The position numbers and the translations under genes were made by a program. Shown one piece after another: positions 47,341 to 56,977 of a stretch of DNA of 64,000 nucleotides. The notes under the pieces are model-generated. The model saw nothing but the letters and a program-made list of their open reading frames with translations. It searched no databases and was not told the origin of the DNA. Numbering within the stretch: position 1 is the first letter of the stretch; each line of letters begins with the position of its first letter. This stretch comes from Neogemmobacter tilapiae (GTDB taxonomy: Bacteria > Pseudomonadota > Alphaproteobacteria > Rhodobacterales > Rhodobacteraceae): assembly GCF_014652215.1 (NCBI RefSeq), contig NZ_BMYJ01000003.1:186001-250000 (forward strand), written 5' to 3'.

Positions 47341-48273
47341 TTACAAAAGCGAGGGGTCACCCCCACCATAGGCACCGTCTTCGGCGACATAATCGCCGCC
47401 ACGGCATTCCTTCAGGTACTTCATCGACCGGACCTGGCCGGTCATTTCCAGCGCATCGCGGTAAACCGGGTCATGCCAGCCCTCGATGTCGATGGACCCT
47501 TTGTATCCATGGCGGCGCAGCTCGCTGATGATTTCGACCCAATTGCTGTCACCAAATCCCGGCGTCCGCATATGCACGAAAGGATGTTTCCCAAAGATCC
47601 CATGTTCACGGATCACGTCCCAGCGGATGGTCGCATCCTTGCCGTGAACGTGGAAAATCTTGCTCGCCCATTTACGGATTTGCGGTGTGGGATCAATCAG
47701 ATAAACCATCTGATGGCAGGGTTCCCATTCCAACCCGATATGATCATCCGGCGTTTCGTTAAAAATCAGCTCCCAAGCGTCGGGGTTATGCGCGATGTTC
47801 CAATCGCCCGTCTGCCAGTTGCCATCCATCGCGCAGTTTTCAAAGGCGATCTTCACGCCCTTGTCCGCAGCGCGTTTTGCCAGTTCCGACCAGACCTCAC
47901 GATAACGCGGCAGGCTGTCGGTCAAAGGCTTGCCCCGGACGCGGCCCGTAAAGCCCGCCACGCAAGTCGCCCCAAAATGATGCGCGTTGTCGATGCAATC
48001 CTTCCAGCCTTGCAGGGTTTCGCGGTCCATCGGCTGATCTTCCAAAGGGTTGCCGAACATGCCCAAGGTCGTGATCTTGATATCGCGATCCCCAATTGCG
48101 CCGACGCAGGCCTTGCCCAGTTCGGCCAGATTTTGGCCGTTAGTCGTTTGCCAGAAGAAGGGTTCAAAACTTTCAAAGCCCAGATGGCCAATCTGGCCGA
48201 TGCGTTTGGCAGCCTCGCCGCCAGAGGCCGAGATCATGGTTCCGATGCGGATGGATTTGGCAGGGTCAGACAT
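47341..48273 (-). CDS. Sugar phosphate isomerase/epimerase (xylose isomerase-like TIM barrel)
   Basis: A 310-residue AP_endonuc_2-type TIM barrel with metal-ligand patterns VKIAFENCAMDG, HIGLEWEPCHQMV, IFHVHGKDA and SIDIEGWHDP. Such proteins isomerise or epimerise keto-sugars or inosoles. It starts immediately after the Gfo/Idh stop, suggesting consecutive steps on the imported substrate. Confidence 0.87.
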   Translation of the reverse strand: MSDPAKSIRIGTMISASGGEAAKRIGQIGHLGFESFEPFFWQTTNGQNLAELGKACVGAIGDRDIKITTLGMFGNPLEDQPMDRETLQGWKDCIDNAHHFGATCVAGFTGRVRGKPLTDSLPRYREVWSELAKRAADKGVKIAFENCAMDGNWQTGDWNIAHNPDAWELIFNETPDDHIGLEWEPCHQMVYLIDPTPQIRKWASKIFHVHGKDATIRWDVIREHGIFGKHPFVHMRTPGFGDSNWVEIISELRRHGYKGSIDIEGWHDPVYRDALEMTGQVRSMKYLKECRGGDYVAEDGAYGGGDPSLL

Positions 48274-49308
48274 TCAGGCCTCTTGGATTGTGACCGGAAC
48301 ACGCGCCCCGGTTTCGGCGCTTTGGATGGCCGCAAAGACCATCGCCAGCGAATGGATGTTGTCGATGCCCACGGTCAACGGCTTGTCGCCCTGCTGCACC
48401 GCCCGCACGAAATCAAGGATCACCCCGGCATGGCCTTCGACCAGCGGCTCGGGCAGATCGGGCACTTCGACGGGGGTCAACGGACGGAAGAAACCTTCGG
48501 CACCCGCGACCACATGGGCTGTGATGCCCTCATTCCCGTCCCAAAGAATGGTCCCCTTGGTGCCAATGATGCGCCAGTTGCACTCCCAAGCCGTATTCGC
48601 CCCTTCGGCGCACCAGCTTCCGCGATAGGTCATCGTCACGCCATTTGCGAAATCGAACAGTGCATCGGCACTGGCCCCTTGGGCGTACCAGCTGCCCTTC
48701 GGGTTGGTTTCGCGGCAATAAACAGCGGTGGGCGTCGCCCCGATCAGCCAGCGCGCCGCGTCAAAGCTGTGGATCGCCATATCCAGCAGCAGCACATGCG
48801 CCATTTCATCGCGGAAGCCGCCGAAATGCGCCCCGATAAAGAAATCCTGATGCAGCGCCGTCATTTCGCCCAAGGCCCCGCTGTCCAGCAGCGCCTTCAC
48901 CCGCCGAATGCCCCGCAGAAAGCGCCGGTTCTGAATCACGGCATGAATCCGCCCTGCCCCATCCGCTGCGGCAATCAGATCGCGCGCCTGATCCAGCGTG
49001 TTCGCCATCGGCTTTTCCGACAGAACATGCGCCCCGGCCGCCAAAGCCTGACGCACCACCGCATGACGGGCGGGAGGAACCACCAGATCAAACACCAGAT
49101 CGGGCTTTTGGCTTGCCAGTATCGTCCCCAGATCGACACCGCATTCCGCATCCAAGCCATGCCGCGCCGCCAAGGCCTTCGCCGTGTCGATGTTCAGATC
49201 GACCAGACCCACCAACTGCACGGCAGCGGTCAGTTCCGGTGTCTCTTTCAGCGCCCGAAGCCAGCCATCGGCCATCGCTCCGCAGCCCACCAAAACGGCG
49301 CGCAACAT
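48274..49308 (-). CDS. Gfo/Idh/MocA-family oxidoreductase
   Basis: A 344-residue NAD(P)-dependent oxidoreductase with the Rossmann start LRAVLVGCGAMADGWL and the hallmark EKPMANTLDQA. The family oxidises or reduces sugars and inositols. ATG 49308 follows GAGGGGAA. It leads the - strand sugar operon, downstream of two LacI-type palindromes. Confidence 0.9.
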   Translation of the reverse strand: MLRAVLVGCGAMADGWLRALKETPELTAAVQLVGLVDLNIDTAKALAARHGLDAECGVDLGTILASQKPDLVFDLVVPPARHAVVRQALAAGAHVLSEKPMANTLDQARDLIAAADGAGRIHAVIQNRRFLRGIRRVKALLDSGALGEMTALHQDFFIGAHFGGFRDEMAHVLLLDMAIHSFDAARWLIGATPTAVYCRETNPKGSWYAQGASADALFDFANGVTMTYRGSWCAEGANTAWECNWRIIGTKGTILWDGNEGITAHVVAGAEGFFRPLTPVEVPDLPEPLVEGHAGVILDFVRAVQQGDKPLTVGIDNIHSLAMVFAAIQSAETGARVPVTIQEA

Positions 49309-49369
49309 GGAATTCCCCTCCCTTTCCACACGCAGCGGTCCCTCCAGACCCTTCTGCCACGCATGGTTT

Positions 49370-49381
49370 GTAAACGTTTAC
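49370..49381. promoter_or_regulatory. LacI-type operator 1 (GTAAACGTTTAC)
   Basis: A perfect 12-bp palindrome with the CG centre typical of LacI-family sites, 62 nt upstream of the Gfo/Idh start. Confidence 0.8.
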
Positions 49382-49423
49382 GAACACTTCCATAACAGGC
49401 CGATTCGTGTCAATCAGATTTTT

Positions 49424-49437
49424 GGAAACGTTTACAA
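49424..49437. promoter_or_regulatory. LacI-type operator 2 (GGAAACGTTTACAA)
   Basis: Shares the AAACGTTTAC core with operator 1. Centres are 54 bp apart, about five DNA turns, and it lies 22 nt before the lacI-type GTG start, suiting autorepression and looping. Confidence 0.75.
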
Positions 49438-49458
49438 CGTGGCGCAGGAGCAGCCCTC

Positions 49459-50487
49459 GTGACCGATATCCGGCGTCTGGCCGAACATCTGAACATCTCG
49501 ATCGGCACCGTCTCGCGGGCGTTGAACAACCGCCCCGGCGTGCATCCCGAAACCCGCAGCCGCGTGCTGCAAGCGGCCACCGAACTCGGCTATGTCGCCA
49601 ATGCCTCCGGCCGCAGCCTGCGGCGCGGGGCCACCAACACCATTGGCTTTGTCATTGAAACCGGCAGCCCGGCCAATCAGGCGGGTGACAACTTTTTCTA
49701 CATCGTCACCGACGCCATGCATGAGTCCCTGGCCGAACGTGGCTATGACCTCGTGATCCTCCCCTGCCATTCTGCCGATGATCCCGTCGAATATCTCGCC
49801 CGTCTGGTGGCCCGTGGCATCGTCGATGCCCTCGTCATCACCGCCACCCGCGTTCAGGATCAGCGCATTGCGCTGCTCGCCAAATCCGCCATGCCCTTCC
49901 TCACCCTGGGCCGCAGCGAAACCCCCGGCGAATACCCTTGGATCGACCTTGATTTCCACGATGTCGCCCGCCGTTCTGTCGCTGAACTCGTCGCCCTCGG
50001 CCATCGCCGCATTGCCGTGGCCTTGCCCGAAAAGGACGTGAACCTTGGCCAGCATTACCGCAGCGGCTATCTCGCTGGTCTGCAAGCCGCGGGCCTGCCC
50101 GTCGATCCTGATCTGATTCTCCGCGTCGCCACGTCCGAGGAAGGCGGCTATGACTTTGGCCGCCAACTGGCCGCCCTGCCCCACCGCCCCACCGCCGCCC
50201 TTTTGTGTTCCGAGGCCACCACCGTTGGCCTCTATGGTGCCTTGCGCAACAACGGCATCGCCCCAGGCACCGATGTCAGCATCATCACCTTCCGCGAAAA
50301 TCCCCAACTCCGCTTTCTTGACCCTGCCCCCGCCTGTTTTCGCACCTCTTTGCCTGAACTAGGGCAGGAAATGGCCCGTGCTGTCCTGGATCTCTTGGGC
50401 AACAACGGAGATCAGGCTCGGCGAAATCATAAGCTTTGGCCAATGACTTTCGTTCCAGGGGCTTCTGTAGCGCCCCCAGGGTCATGA
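49459..50487 (+). CDS. LacI-family regulator of the Gfo/isomerase/ABC operon
   Basis: A 342-residue regulator with TDIRRLAEHLNISIGTVSRA, hinge ANASGRSLRRG and a sugar-binding sensor domain (NTIGFVIETGSPANQAGDN). It begins at GTG 49459 after AGGAG. It is divergent from the sugar operon and separated by two matched palindromes, so it very likely represses both directions until its sugar binds. Confidence 0.93.
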   Translation: MTDIRRLAEHLNISIGTVSRALNNRPGVHPETRSRVLQAATELGYVANASGRSLRRGATNTIGFVIETGSPANQAGDNFFYIVTDAMHESLAERGYDLVILPCHSADDPVEYLARLVARGIVDALVITATRVQDQRIALLAKSAMPFLTLGRSETPGEYPWIDLDFHDVARRSVAELVALGHRRIAVALPEKDVNLGQHYRSGYLAGLQAAGLPVDPDLILRVATSEEGGYDFGRQLAALPHRPTAALLCSEATTVGLYGALRNNGIAPGTDVSIITFRENPQLRFLDPAPACFRTSLPELGQEMARAVLDLLGNNGDQARRNHKLWPMTFVPGASVAPPGS

Positions 50488-50584
50488 ATACCTGACCCGT
50501 CGATCCAAGCTGTTCACTTGAACGTTTTAGATACTCCTGACAGCCTTGCCCCATACAGACGGGCATTTCATCAGGAGCAGAACT

Positions 50585-52522
50585 GTGGCCAACGAACTTA
50601 TTCTGGGCAGCGCAAACAACGACATTTTGTCAGGTGGTTTTGGTGATGACACCCTGAACGGTCTACAGGGGCACGATCTGCTGCAAGGCCAAGATGGAAA
50701 TGACCTGATCACGGGCGGTGATGGGAACGACACGTTGGCCGGCGGCGAGGATGCCGACAGTCTGATGGGCGATCAGGGTGATGACAGCCTGTGGGGCGAT
50801 CGCGGACACGACAGCCTGAACGGCGGAATGGGGAATGACTTGCTCTCAGGCGAGGCGGGCGACGATACACTGATCGGCGATGAAGGGGACGATTTCATTG
50901 GTGCGGGATCTGGCAATGACTCGGTTCAAGGTGGGCAGGGCAACGACTTTATCGACGGCGATGCCGGCCAAGACACTTTGCAAGGTGATGCCGGGCAAGA
51001 TCGGATCAACGGTGGAGCAGGCAACGATCATCTCACCGGTGGGGATAGCCGCGATTCTCTGACCGGAGGCGATGACAACGATACGCTCATCGGCGGATCG
51101 GACAATGACACTTTATCCGGCGAAAGCGGCGACGATTTGATCCAGGGGGATCAGGGCGAGGACGTGCTTTATGGCGGTTTTGGTCGCGATCTGTTGTCAG
51201 GCGGCGACGACACAGACTTGATCTACGGCGGGACCGATGATGATTTTATAGAAGGAGGCACTGGCCACGACTTCCTGCAAGGCGACGCCGGAAATGACAC
51301 CATGCATGGGGATGACGGGGATGACAGCCTGACCGGTGGCTTCGGCAATGATCTTGTCTATGGCGGTGCCGGGAATGACACATTGGTCTCCTCAGGCGGA
51401 TTTGCCGACGAGCTAGGTGGCCATGATACGCTGCAAGGAGGTGACGGTGATGACGTATATTGGCTGATCGGCGAAGAGACGGTTGTAGAAAGCGCAGCGG
51501 CAGCGGCGGGGCAAGATTGGTTGTACTCAAATACTATTTCTCTGAATTTAAACGATTTTTCTGGTGTTGAAAACGCCGCGATCTGGGGGTTGGGCGGATT
51601 GACTGCGACCGGGGATGACAGCGCGAACATCCTACAGGGTTATGCTGCCAGCCAAACCCTGCTCGGTGGCGCAGGCGGTGATCGGTTGGAAATTCTGGTG
51701 ATTGCCCAGTCCTCGCTATCCGGAGGCCTGGGCAACGATCGGATGTTTGGTAATGCAGGGCGTGAAACCATGTCCGGAAATCAGGGGTCTGATCGGCTCC
51801 GAGGTGCCGACGGCGATGATCGACTCTCGGGTGGGGCGGACGACGACAATGTCGGAGCAGGCCGTGGGAATGACCATCTCTTCGGCGGTGCAGGCCATGA
51901 TCTTTTGCTCGGTTTTGAAGGTCGTGACCGAATCAGCGGCGGTGTGGGCAACGATACTCTAGGGGGGCGTGAAAATACCGATACGCTGATTGGCGGCGCA
52001 GGTGATGACACTTATTATGTGGGCAACGCAAAAACGCTGGTCTCTGAGAAGGCGGGAGGCGGCAGCGATACTCTGATCAGCGACCGTGTTTCCCTACACG
52101 CACAAGATTTCAAGCAGATCGAGAGTTTCCGGCTTGAGGGTGATCGCGATCTCAACCTGACAGGGGCCATCCAAGGTGACAGGCTTTCAGGCAACTCCGG
52201 CGACAACCGCCTGGACGGGGCGGGAGGGCAGGACTGGCTTTCTGGCGGCAAGGGAAATGATCAGTTCGTGTTTCGCACTTTGTCGGAAATTGACCGGGAT
52301 CGCATTGCAGATTTCGGAACAGGGGATAAGATAAACCTGTCTGCTTTCATGGATGGCGGACGCTTTATCGGCCAAGCCAAATTCTCCGGCACGGCGGATC
52401 AGGTCCGCTATGATCGCGCTAGCGGCTTATTGCAGGGAGATGTCAATGGCGACGGTCGTGCGGATTGGACCATCGTTCTCATGAACCATGCTGTTCTTCA
52501 AAAGGACGATTTTCTGTTCTGA
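50585..52522 (+). CDS. Secreted RTX (hemolysin-type calcium-binding) repeat protein without a catalytic domain
   Basis: A 645-residue acidic protein from GTG 50585 (AGGAG at 50572-50576). Glycine-rich nonapeptides of the GGxGxDxLx type begin almost at residue 5 and run 29 in phase without a break (LILGSANND to LVYGGAGND). A linker, a second shorter block (about residues 365-470), another linker and a short third block follow. The C-terminal 100 residues (FGTGDKINLSAFMDGG... QKDDFLF) resemble the type I secretion end of such proteins. No signal peptide, enzyme domain or secretion genes are nearby. Probably exported by a distant type I system as a calcium-folded surface or matrix protein. Confidence 0.9.
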   Translation: MANELILGSANNDILSGGFGDDTLNGLQGHDLLQGQDGNDLITGGDGNDTLAGGEDADSLMGDQGDDSLWGDRGHDSLNGGMGNDLLSGEAGDDTLIGDEGDDFIGAGSGNDSVQGGQGNDFIDGDAGQDTLQGDAGQDRINGGAGNDHLTGGDSRDSLTGGDDNDTLIGGSDNDTLSGESGDDLIQGDQGEDVLYGGFGRDLLSGGDDTDLIYGGTDDDFIEGGTGHDFLQGDAGNDTMHGDDGDDSLTGGFGNDLVYGGAGNDTLVSSGGFADELGGHDTLQGGDGDDVYWLIGEETVVESAAAAAGQDWLYSNTISLNLNDFSGVENAAIWGLGGLTATGDDSANILQGYAASQTLLGGAGGDRLEILVIAQSSLSGGLGNDRMFGNAGRETMSGNQGSDRLRGADGDDRLSGGADDDNVGAGRGNDHLFGGAGHDLLLGFEGRDRISGGVGNDTLGGRENTDTLIGGAGDDTYYVGNAKTLVSEKAGGGSDTLISDRVSLHAQDFKQIESFRLEGDRDLNLTGAIQGDRLSGNSGDNRLDGAGGQDWLSGGKGNDQFVFRTLSEIDRDRIADFGTGDKINLSAFMDGGRFIGQAKFSGTADQVRYDRASGLLQGDVNGDGRADWTIVLMNHAVLQKDDFLF

Positions 52523-52613
52523 AGGAACGCCTTCGCGATACAAATTTAGCGGCAGGATCAAAGGTCTTCTGCGACCCGTCCTTGAATTTGCCGCAAACCT
52601 TCTGCTGGTGCAG

Positions 52614-52689
52614 TGGTGCCGCTGAAGGGACTCGAACCCCCGACCCCATCATTACGAATGACGTGCTCTACCAACTGAGCTACAGCGGC
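52614..52689 (-). tRNA. tRNA-Thr (anticodon CGT)
   Basis: 76 nt including an encoded CCA end. On the - strand it begins GCCGCTGTAGCTCAGTTGG, has an anticodon loop TTCGTAA (CGT, reading ACG), a T-arm with GGTTCGAGTCC, and an acceptor stem GCCGCTG pairing with CAGCGGC. No attachment-site duplication is seen beside it. Confidence 0.97.
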
Positions 52690-52736
52690 GACGGGGGCGA
52701 GGTATCACCAAGCGGAACGGGTGTGAAGCCCCTTTT

Positions 52737-54179
52737 TCACGGATCGCCCGCCTCGGGGCGATGATCCAGAATTTCGGTGATTTCCGTCGCGTCGGGTGCT
52801 TGCGAGGCGGGGCTGATCAGCAGCGGCAGCAGGGCAGCACTGGGGTCTGCGGCGGCATCAGCAGCGGGCGGACGCCAAGAAAGCGTATCGAATCCGCCGC
52901 AATGGGCGCAAACCGGGGCCCATTCCGCCTGCACCCTCTGGCATTTGTCGCAGCACCATGCCGGCCCGCGCGGGGCCGAAACGGCGCGGGCGAGCCAACC
53001 GCGCACCGCCGATTCCTCGGCCCCCTGCCCGCGCTCAATGGCGGCCATCAGCGCCAGCGCCCTTTGGCTGGGGTTCTTGTCCAACAGATCGCCCAGCGCG
53101 CGGCGCGCGGCGGGGAAATCTTCGGCCGACAGATTCAATTCGGCCAGCAGCATCCGCGTTTCAGGATCATCCGGATGTAGCGTGGTCAATACCTTGAACC
53201 GCTTCAGCCGCGCCTCCGGCGTTTCCTCAGGCTCCAGCGCCGCAAAGGCCGCCGCCAGATCGGGATGCGGTCGCACGTCCCACGCCTTTTTCAAGACCTT
53301 CGTCGCTGCTTTCACCTCGCCCTTCTGCGCTAAACCCCGCGCCGCCAAGGATGCCGCCGGGATCAGGTCAGGCGACAATCGGTTCGCCAGAATCGCCGCC
53401 TCGCGCGCCTCGACGCTCGCGCCATCGTCCAGCACGCCCCTGGCCTCTTGCAGGGCCAGCACCGCATCGCGCCGCCGATAGACATCCTTTGGCAGGCTGC
53501 CCGTTTTCGCCTGCGTCTCCAGCGTTTTCCGTGCCCCTTTCCAATCGGCCTGCCCCGTCTGCATCTGCAAAAGGACATCCTGAATTTCCGGGTGGCGCGG
53601 TTTCAGCTCCAACGCCTTTTCCGCCAGTTTCAGCGCCGTCGCCTGATCCCCCTCGGCCAGCTTTTGCAGCATCAGGCCGCGCACACCAATGAACCGGGTC
53701 CGGTCATCCGCCAAAAGCGCCTTATAGGCCTCGGACGCCCGCGTGTTGTTGCCCGCCATTTCGGCGGATTGGGCGGCGATCAGATTGGTCAGTTCCGGCC
53801 TTGCCAGATATTTCTCGGCCCTTTGCGCCCGTGACAGCGCCAGATGCCCGTCGCCCGAAGCCAAGGCAATCAGACTGTCCGACAGCGCCTGATAGCCTTT
53901 GCGCTCCCGATTGCGGTCGAAATAGCGCGACAGGGCTGTTTCATCGCCGTTCAGAAAGTGAAACGTAGCCGACAGCAGCGCCAAGATGCGCAGCGCCAGC
54001 CAGACCAGCGCAAACAGCAGCAGGATGGCGATCAGGGTTTGCAACGGGCCAAGCGTGAACTCATAGCCCATCGCCGCCAAGCGAATGCCGCCGCCCAGAT
54101 CGGTCAGATAGACCGCGCCCAGCGCCATGGCGGCAATCAGGGCAAAGAACAACAAGGCCTTGAACAGAGATGTGATCAT
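52737..54179 (-). CDS. hemY: HemY-like TPR membrane protein with C-terminal zinc ribbon
   Basis: A 480-residue protein with two N-terminal membrane helices (KALLFFALIAAMALGAVYL; TLIAILLLFALVWLALRIL), the HemY_N region (FLNGDETALSRYFDRNRERKGYQALSD-like), TPR-type helical repeats, and near residue 425-445 a CxxC...CxxC pair (CCDKCQR; CAHCGGF) that should bind zinc. It overlaps the Mic60-like gene (ATGA). Linked to haem synthesis by neighbourhood with hemD; its exact role in this group is unsettled and it is not protoporphyrinogen oxidase. Confidence 0.88.
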   Translation of the reverse strand: MITSLFKALLFFALIAAMALGAVYLTDLGGGIRLAAMGYEFTLGPLQTLIAILLLFALVWLALRILALLSATFHFLNGDETALSRYFDRNRERKGYQALSDSLIALASGDGHLALSRAQRAEKYLARPELTNLIAAQSAEMAGNNTRASEAYKALLADDRTRFIGVRGLMLQKLAEGDQATALKLAEKALELKPRHPEIQDVLLQMQTGQADWKGARKTLETQAKTGSLPKDVYRRRDAVLALQEARGVLDDGASVEAREAAILANRLSPDLIPAASLAARGLAQKGEVKAATKVLKKAWDVRPHPDLAAAFAALEPEETPEARLKRFKVLTTLHPDDPETRMLLAELNLSAEDFPAARRALGDLLDKNPSQRALALMAAIERGQGAEESAVRGWLARAVSAPRGPAWCCDKCQRVQAEWAPVCAHCGGFDTLSWRPPAADAAADPSAALLPLLISPASQAPDATEITEILDHRPEAGDP

Positions 54180-55135
54180 GGTTGCCACCCGGCAACCGCC
54201 GCCAGCGCCGTTTGGCGTTTCGTGGCCTGCTCCACCCAAGCCGTCATTTCGGCCGCCGCCTCGGGCGACAGGGCAGCCAGTTCGCTGAGCGTCGCGGCCA
54301 GATCACCCTTAGCCAGCGCTGCCTCGGCCCGCGACAGGATGGCATCGGGATCACTGCCCTCTTGCGGCGTCAGCGACCGCGCGCCGGTTTGGCTGCGCAG
54401 AAAAGTGCCGAAACGGTCGGTCCAGCCCTCACCCGGCTCTGCGCGCAAGGCCGCTGTCAGCGCGGCACGGGCAGCGGCGGGAAAATCCGCCTGTAACTGC
54501 GCAAGGCTAGGCAGGCCGCTGTCGGCTTGCTGTGTGATCCCCTCAGGTGCCGTCACGCCTTCGGCAGTCAAAACAGCCAAAGCCTCGGCGTAAGGCTGGC
54601 CGCTTTCCATCGTGGCCGTCAGCCGTGCCAATCCCGTGGTGATCCGCGCGGCGCGGGCTGTCGCTTCGGCCTCGGCCTTGGTGGCGGCCAATTGCGCCTC
54701 GGCCTCTTTCGCCGCTGCTTCGACACGCGCCACCGCTTCGGCACTGTCCGCTTGACCAACCGACACAGGCCGCGCCTTCAACGCCGCCAGTTCACTTTCG
54801 ATCTTATCCAGACGAGGCGTCAGATCGGGCAGGTCCGCAGCAGGCTTGGCCAGCGCCGCCTCCACCGCCGCCAACCTATCTGTCAGGCTGGTATCGGGTT
54901 TCGGAATCGCCGCCAGCGCCATTTCAACCGCAGTCAGGCGGTCAATCAGCGCCGTATCGGTCGCCACCGGCTGCCAGCCCTGCGGCAAAAGATACATCGA
55001 CAGACCAAAACCCATCGCTGCCGCCAGCGCGCCGCCGGTCACCAGACCCGGAAAGGCCGAACGCGGACGATCGGGTTTGGGCGGTGTTGGAACAGCTTCG
55101 GGTGCAGGATCGGGAATGTCCGTCGTGTCTGTCAT
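54176..55135 (-). CDS. Mitofilin-like membrane protein (alphaproteobacterial Mic60)
   Basis: A 319-residue protein: Pro-rich cytoplasmic N-terminus, one membrane helix (about 28-50, GLVTGGALAAAMGFGLSMYL), a long Ala/Glu-rich coiled coil (about 65-165) and a C-terminal mitofilin-like helical part. This layout and the hemD-hemY neighbourhood match alphaproteobacterial Mic60 homologues, which shape inner membranes and contact the outer membrane. It is compact compared with mitochondrial Mic60. Confidence 0.82.
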   Translation of the reverse strand: MTDTTDIPDPAPEAVPTPPKPDRPRSAFPGLVTGGALAAAMGFGLSMYLLPQGWQPVATDTALIDRLTAVEMALAAIPKPDTSLTDRLAAVEAALAKPAADLPDLTPRLDKIESELAALKARPVSVGQADSAEAVARVEAAAKEAEAQLAATKAEAEATARAARITTGLARLTATMESGQPYAEALAVLTAEGVTAPEGITQQADSGLPSLAQLQADFPAAARAALTAALRAEPGEGWTDRFGTFLRSQTGARSLTPQEGSDPDAILSRAEAALAKGDLAATLSELAALSPEAAAEMTAWVEQATKRQTALAAVAGWQP

Positions 55136-55160
55136 GTCCCTCTCCTACCTTTTCGTAACC

Positions 55161-55865
55161 CTAGCCCTGCCCAACGCCGCCCGACAAGAGCCGTTCCATC
55201 GCCGCAACCATCGCCTCGGCGTCAGGCCTTTCCGAAATGGCCATGCGATCCCCGGCGCGCAAGATCAGCGCATCGGCCACGGCAGGCGACAGCGCTGCAA
55301 ACCACAGGGCCGCCGGCAGATTTCCGCGCGCCTGCCTCAGCAAATCTGCCGACCGTGGCGAAAAGACCGGGGCAATGACAGAGCCGGAACCCGCCAAAAG
55401 GGCAAGCGCCTGATCCGTCAGCCCGCATGGTAAAGTTTCATAGACCACAACGCCCTGCACATTCAGGCCCAGCGCCGCAAAATCCTGCCGAACCTCGCGT
55501 CCATGCGGGTGCAGGAATGGGCCGGCCAGCCCCTTGGTGCGGATCAATTCCGCCAAGGTTAACGCATCGCCCCCCGCCGATTCGGCTTGATAACCAGCTT
55601 CGCACGCGACCTCTGCCGTGCGATCACCAACACAAAACGCCAGTTGGGGAAGATTCCATCCGCGCCCTTGTAGCGCCCGCACCGCGTTTTCCGAGGTGAA
55701 AAGCACCGCCGCGAAATCCCCCTTTGGTTGGTCCACGGGAACATTCTGCACCGATTGCAGCGGGGAAATAACGACCGGCCAAGACGCAAGACTGCGGGCA
55801 AAACGTTGCGAAGCGGCCAAAGGCCGTGTCAGCAGAACCGGGATGGGTTGGGATTGCCTGACCAT
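55161..55865 (-). CDS. hemD: Uroporphyrinogen-III synthase HemD
   Basis: A 234-residue protein of HemD size and pattern: [56 protein letters not shown] and [10 protein letters not shown]. It closes and inverts ring D of hydroxymethylbilane in tetrapyrrole synthesis. HemD is poorly conserved, but the two-domain layout and context support it. Divergent from tsaD with only 41 bp between. hemC is not in this stretch. Confidence 0.88.
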   Translation of the reverse strand: MVRQSQPIPVLLTRPLAASQRFARSLASWPVVISPLQSVQNVPVDQPKGDFAAVLFTSENAVRALQGRGWNLPQLAFCVGDRTAEVACEAGYQAESAGGDALTLAELIRTKGLAGPFLHPHGREVRQDFAALGLNVQGVVVYETLPCGLTDQALALLAGSGSVIAPVFSPRSADLLRQARGNLPAALWFAALSPAVADALILRAGDRMAISERPDAEAMVAAMERLLSGGVGQG

Positions 55866-55906
55866 GCTTTGGGTGTTACCCCCACCCGAACCCCCAAGGC
55901 AACCGC

Positions 55907-56977
55907 ATGAAACCCCTGACCTTCCTTGGCATCGAATCCAGTTGCGATGACACTGCCGCCGCCGTGGTGCGGTCGGATGGCACCATCATGGCCTCGGTTG
56001 TCGAAGGGCAGACCGCCCTGCATGCCGCCTTTGGCGGCGTTGTCCCTGAAATCGCCGCCCGCGCCCATGCCGAACGGCTGGATACTTGCGTCGAACAGGC
56101 GCTGACGCAGGCCGGTTTGGCGCTGACCGATCTGGACGGCATCGCCGTCACGGCAGGGCCGGGGCTGATTGGCGGGGTTTTGTCGGGCGTGATGCTGGCC
56201 AAGGGACTGGCCTTGGCGACAGGTCTGCCGATGGTGGGGGTTAACCATTTGGCGGGCCATGCGCTGACCCCGCGCCTGACAGATGGTCTGAAGTTTCCCT
56301 ATCTGATGCTGCTCGTCTCCGGCGGACATTGCCAGTTTCTGCGCGTCGATGGCGTGGATCGCTTTACCCGTCTGGGCGGTTCCATCGACGATGCCCCCGG
56401 CGAGGCCTTCGACAAGGTGGCGAAAATCCTCGCCCTGCCGCAACCCGGTGGCCCCTCTGTGCAGGCCGAGGCAGCGCTGGGCGATGCCAAGCGCTTTCCC
56501 CTGCCCCGGCCGCTGCTGGACAGGCCCGGTTGCGACATGTCCTTTTCGGGCCTCAAGACCGCTGTTTTGCGGCTGCGGGACACCTGCATGACCGGCTTGG
56601 GTGGCCTGCGCGCGCAAGATCGGCGCGACATTTGCGCCGCTTTTCAAGGTGCGGTGGCGGACGTTCTAACGGAAAAAACACGGCGGGCCCTGTTGACCTG
56701 CCCCGATGCCACCGCCTTGGCCGTGGCGGGGGGTGTCGCGGCGAATGTCGAAATCCGGGCGCGGCTGACGGCGCTTTGCAATGAGCTAGACCTGCGGTTC
56801 TTGGCCCCACCCTTGGCGCTGTGCACAGACAATGCGGCGATGATCGCTTGGGCGGGTATCGAGCGATTTCAATCGGGTGCTCTGGACGGGATGGAACTGG
56901 TGGCGCGGCCACGCTGGCCCTTGGACCAGACCGCTCCGGCCCTGATCGGATCGGGCAAAAAGGGGGCCAAGGCATGA
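55907..56977 (+). CDS. tsaD: tRNA t6A threonylcarbamoyltransferase TsaD
   Basis: A 356-residue ASKHA-fold enzyme with [26 protein letters not shown], the metal-binding H114 and H118 in [21 protein letters not shown] and [11 protein letters not shown]. It transfers threonylcarbamoyl to A37 of ANN-decoding tRNAs. It starts a + strand operon with gpsA, YciI and EVE genes; its stop overlaps gpsA. Confidence 0.97.
   Translation: MKPLTFLGIESSCDDTAAAVVRSDGTIMASVVEGQTALHAAFGGVVPEIAARAHAERLDTCVEQALTQAGLALTDLDGIAVTAGPGLIGGVLSGVMLAKGLALATGLPMVGVNHLAGHALTPRLTDGLKFPYLMLLVSGGHCQFLRVDGVDRFTRLGGSIDDAPGEAFDKVAKILALPQPGGPSVQAEAALGDAKRFPLPRPLLDRPGCDMSFSGLKTAVLRLRDTCMTGLGGLRAQDRRDICAAFQGAVADVLTEKTRRALLTCPDATALAVAGGVAANVEIRARLTALCNELDLRFLAPPLALCTDNAAMIAWAGIERFQSGALDGMELVARPRWPLDQTAPALIGSGKKGAKA

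Noticed and set aside
47338-49395. Plus-strand open frame (about 685 codons) opposite the isomerase and Gfo/Idh genes
   Set aside because: Antisense to two recognised enzymes and runs into the LacI operator region; no motif.
52523-52736. tRNA-Thr as an integration site for the RTX gene
   Set aside because: No integrase, no duplicated tRNA 3' end and no mobile-element genes are present.
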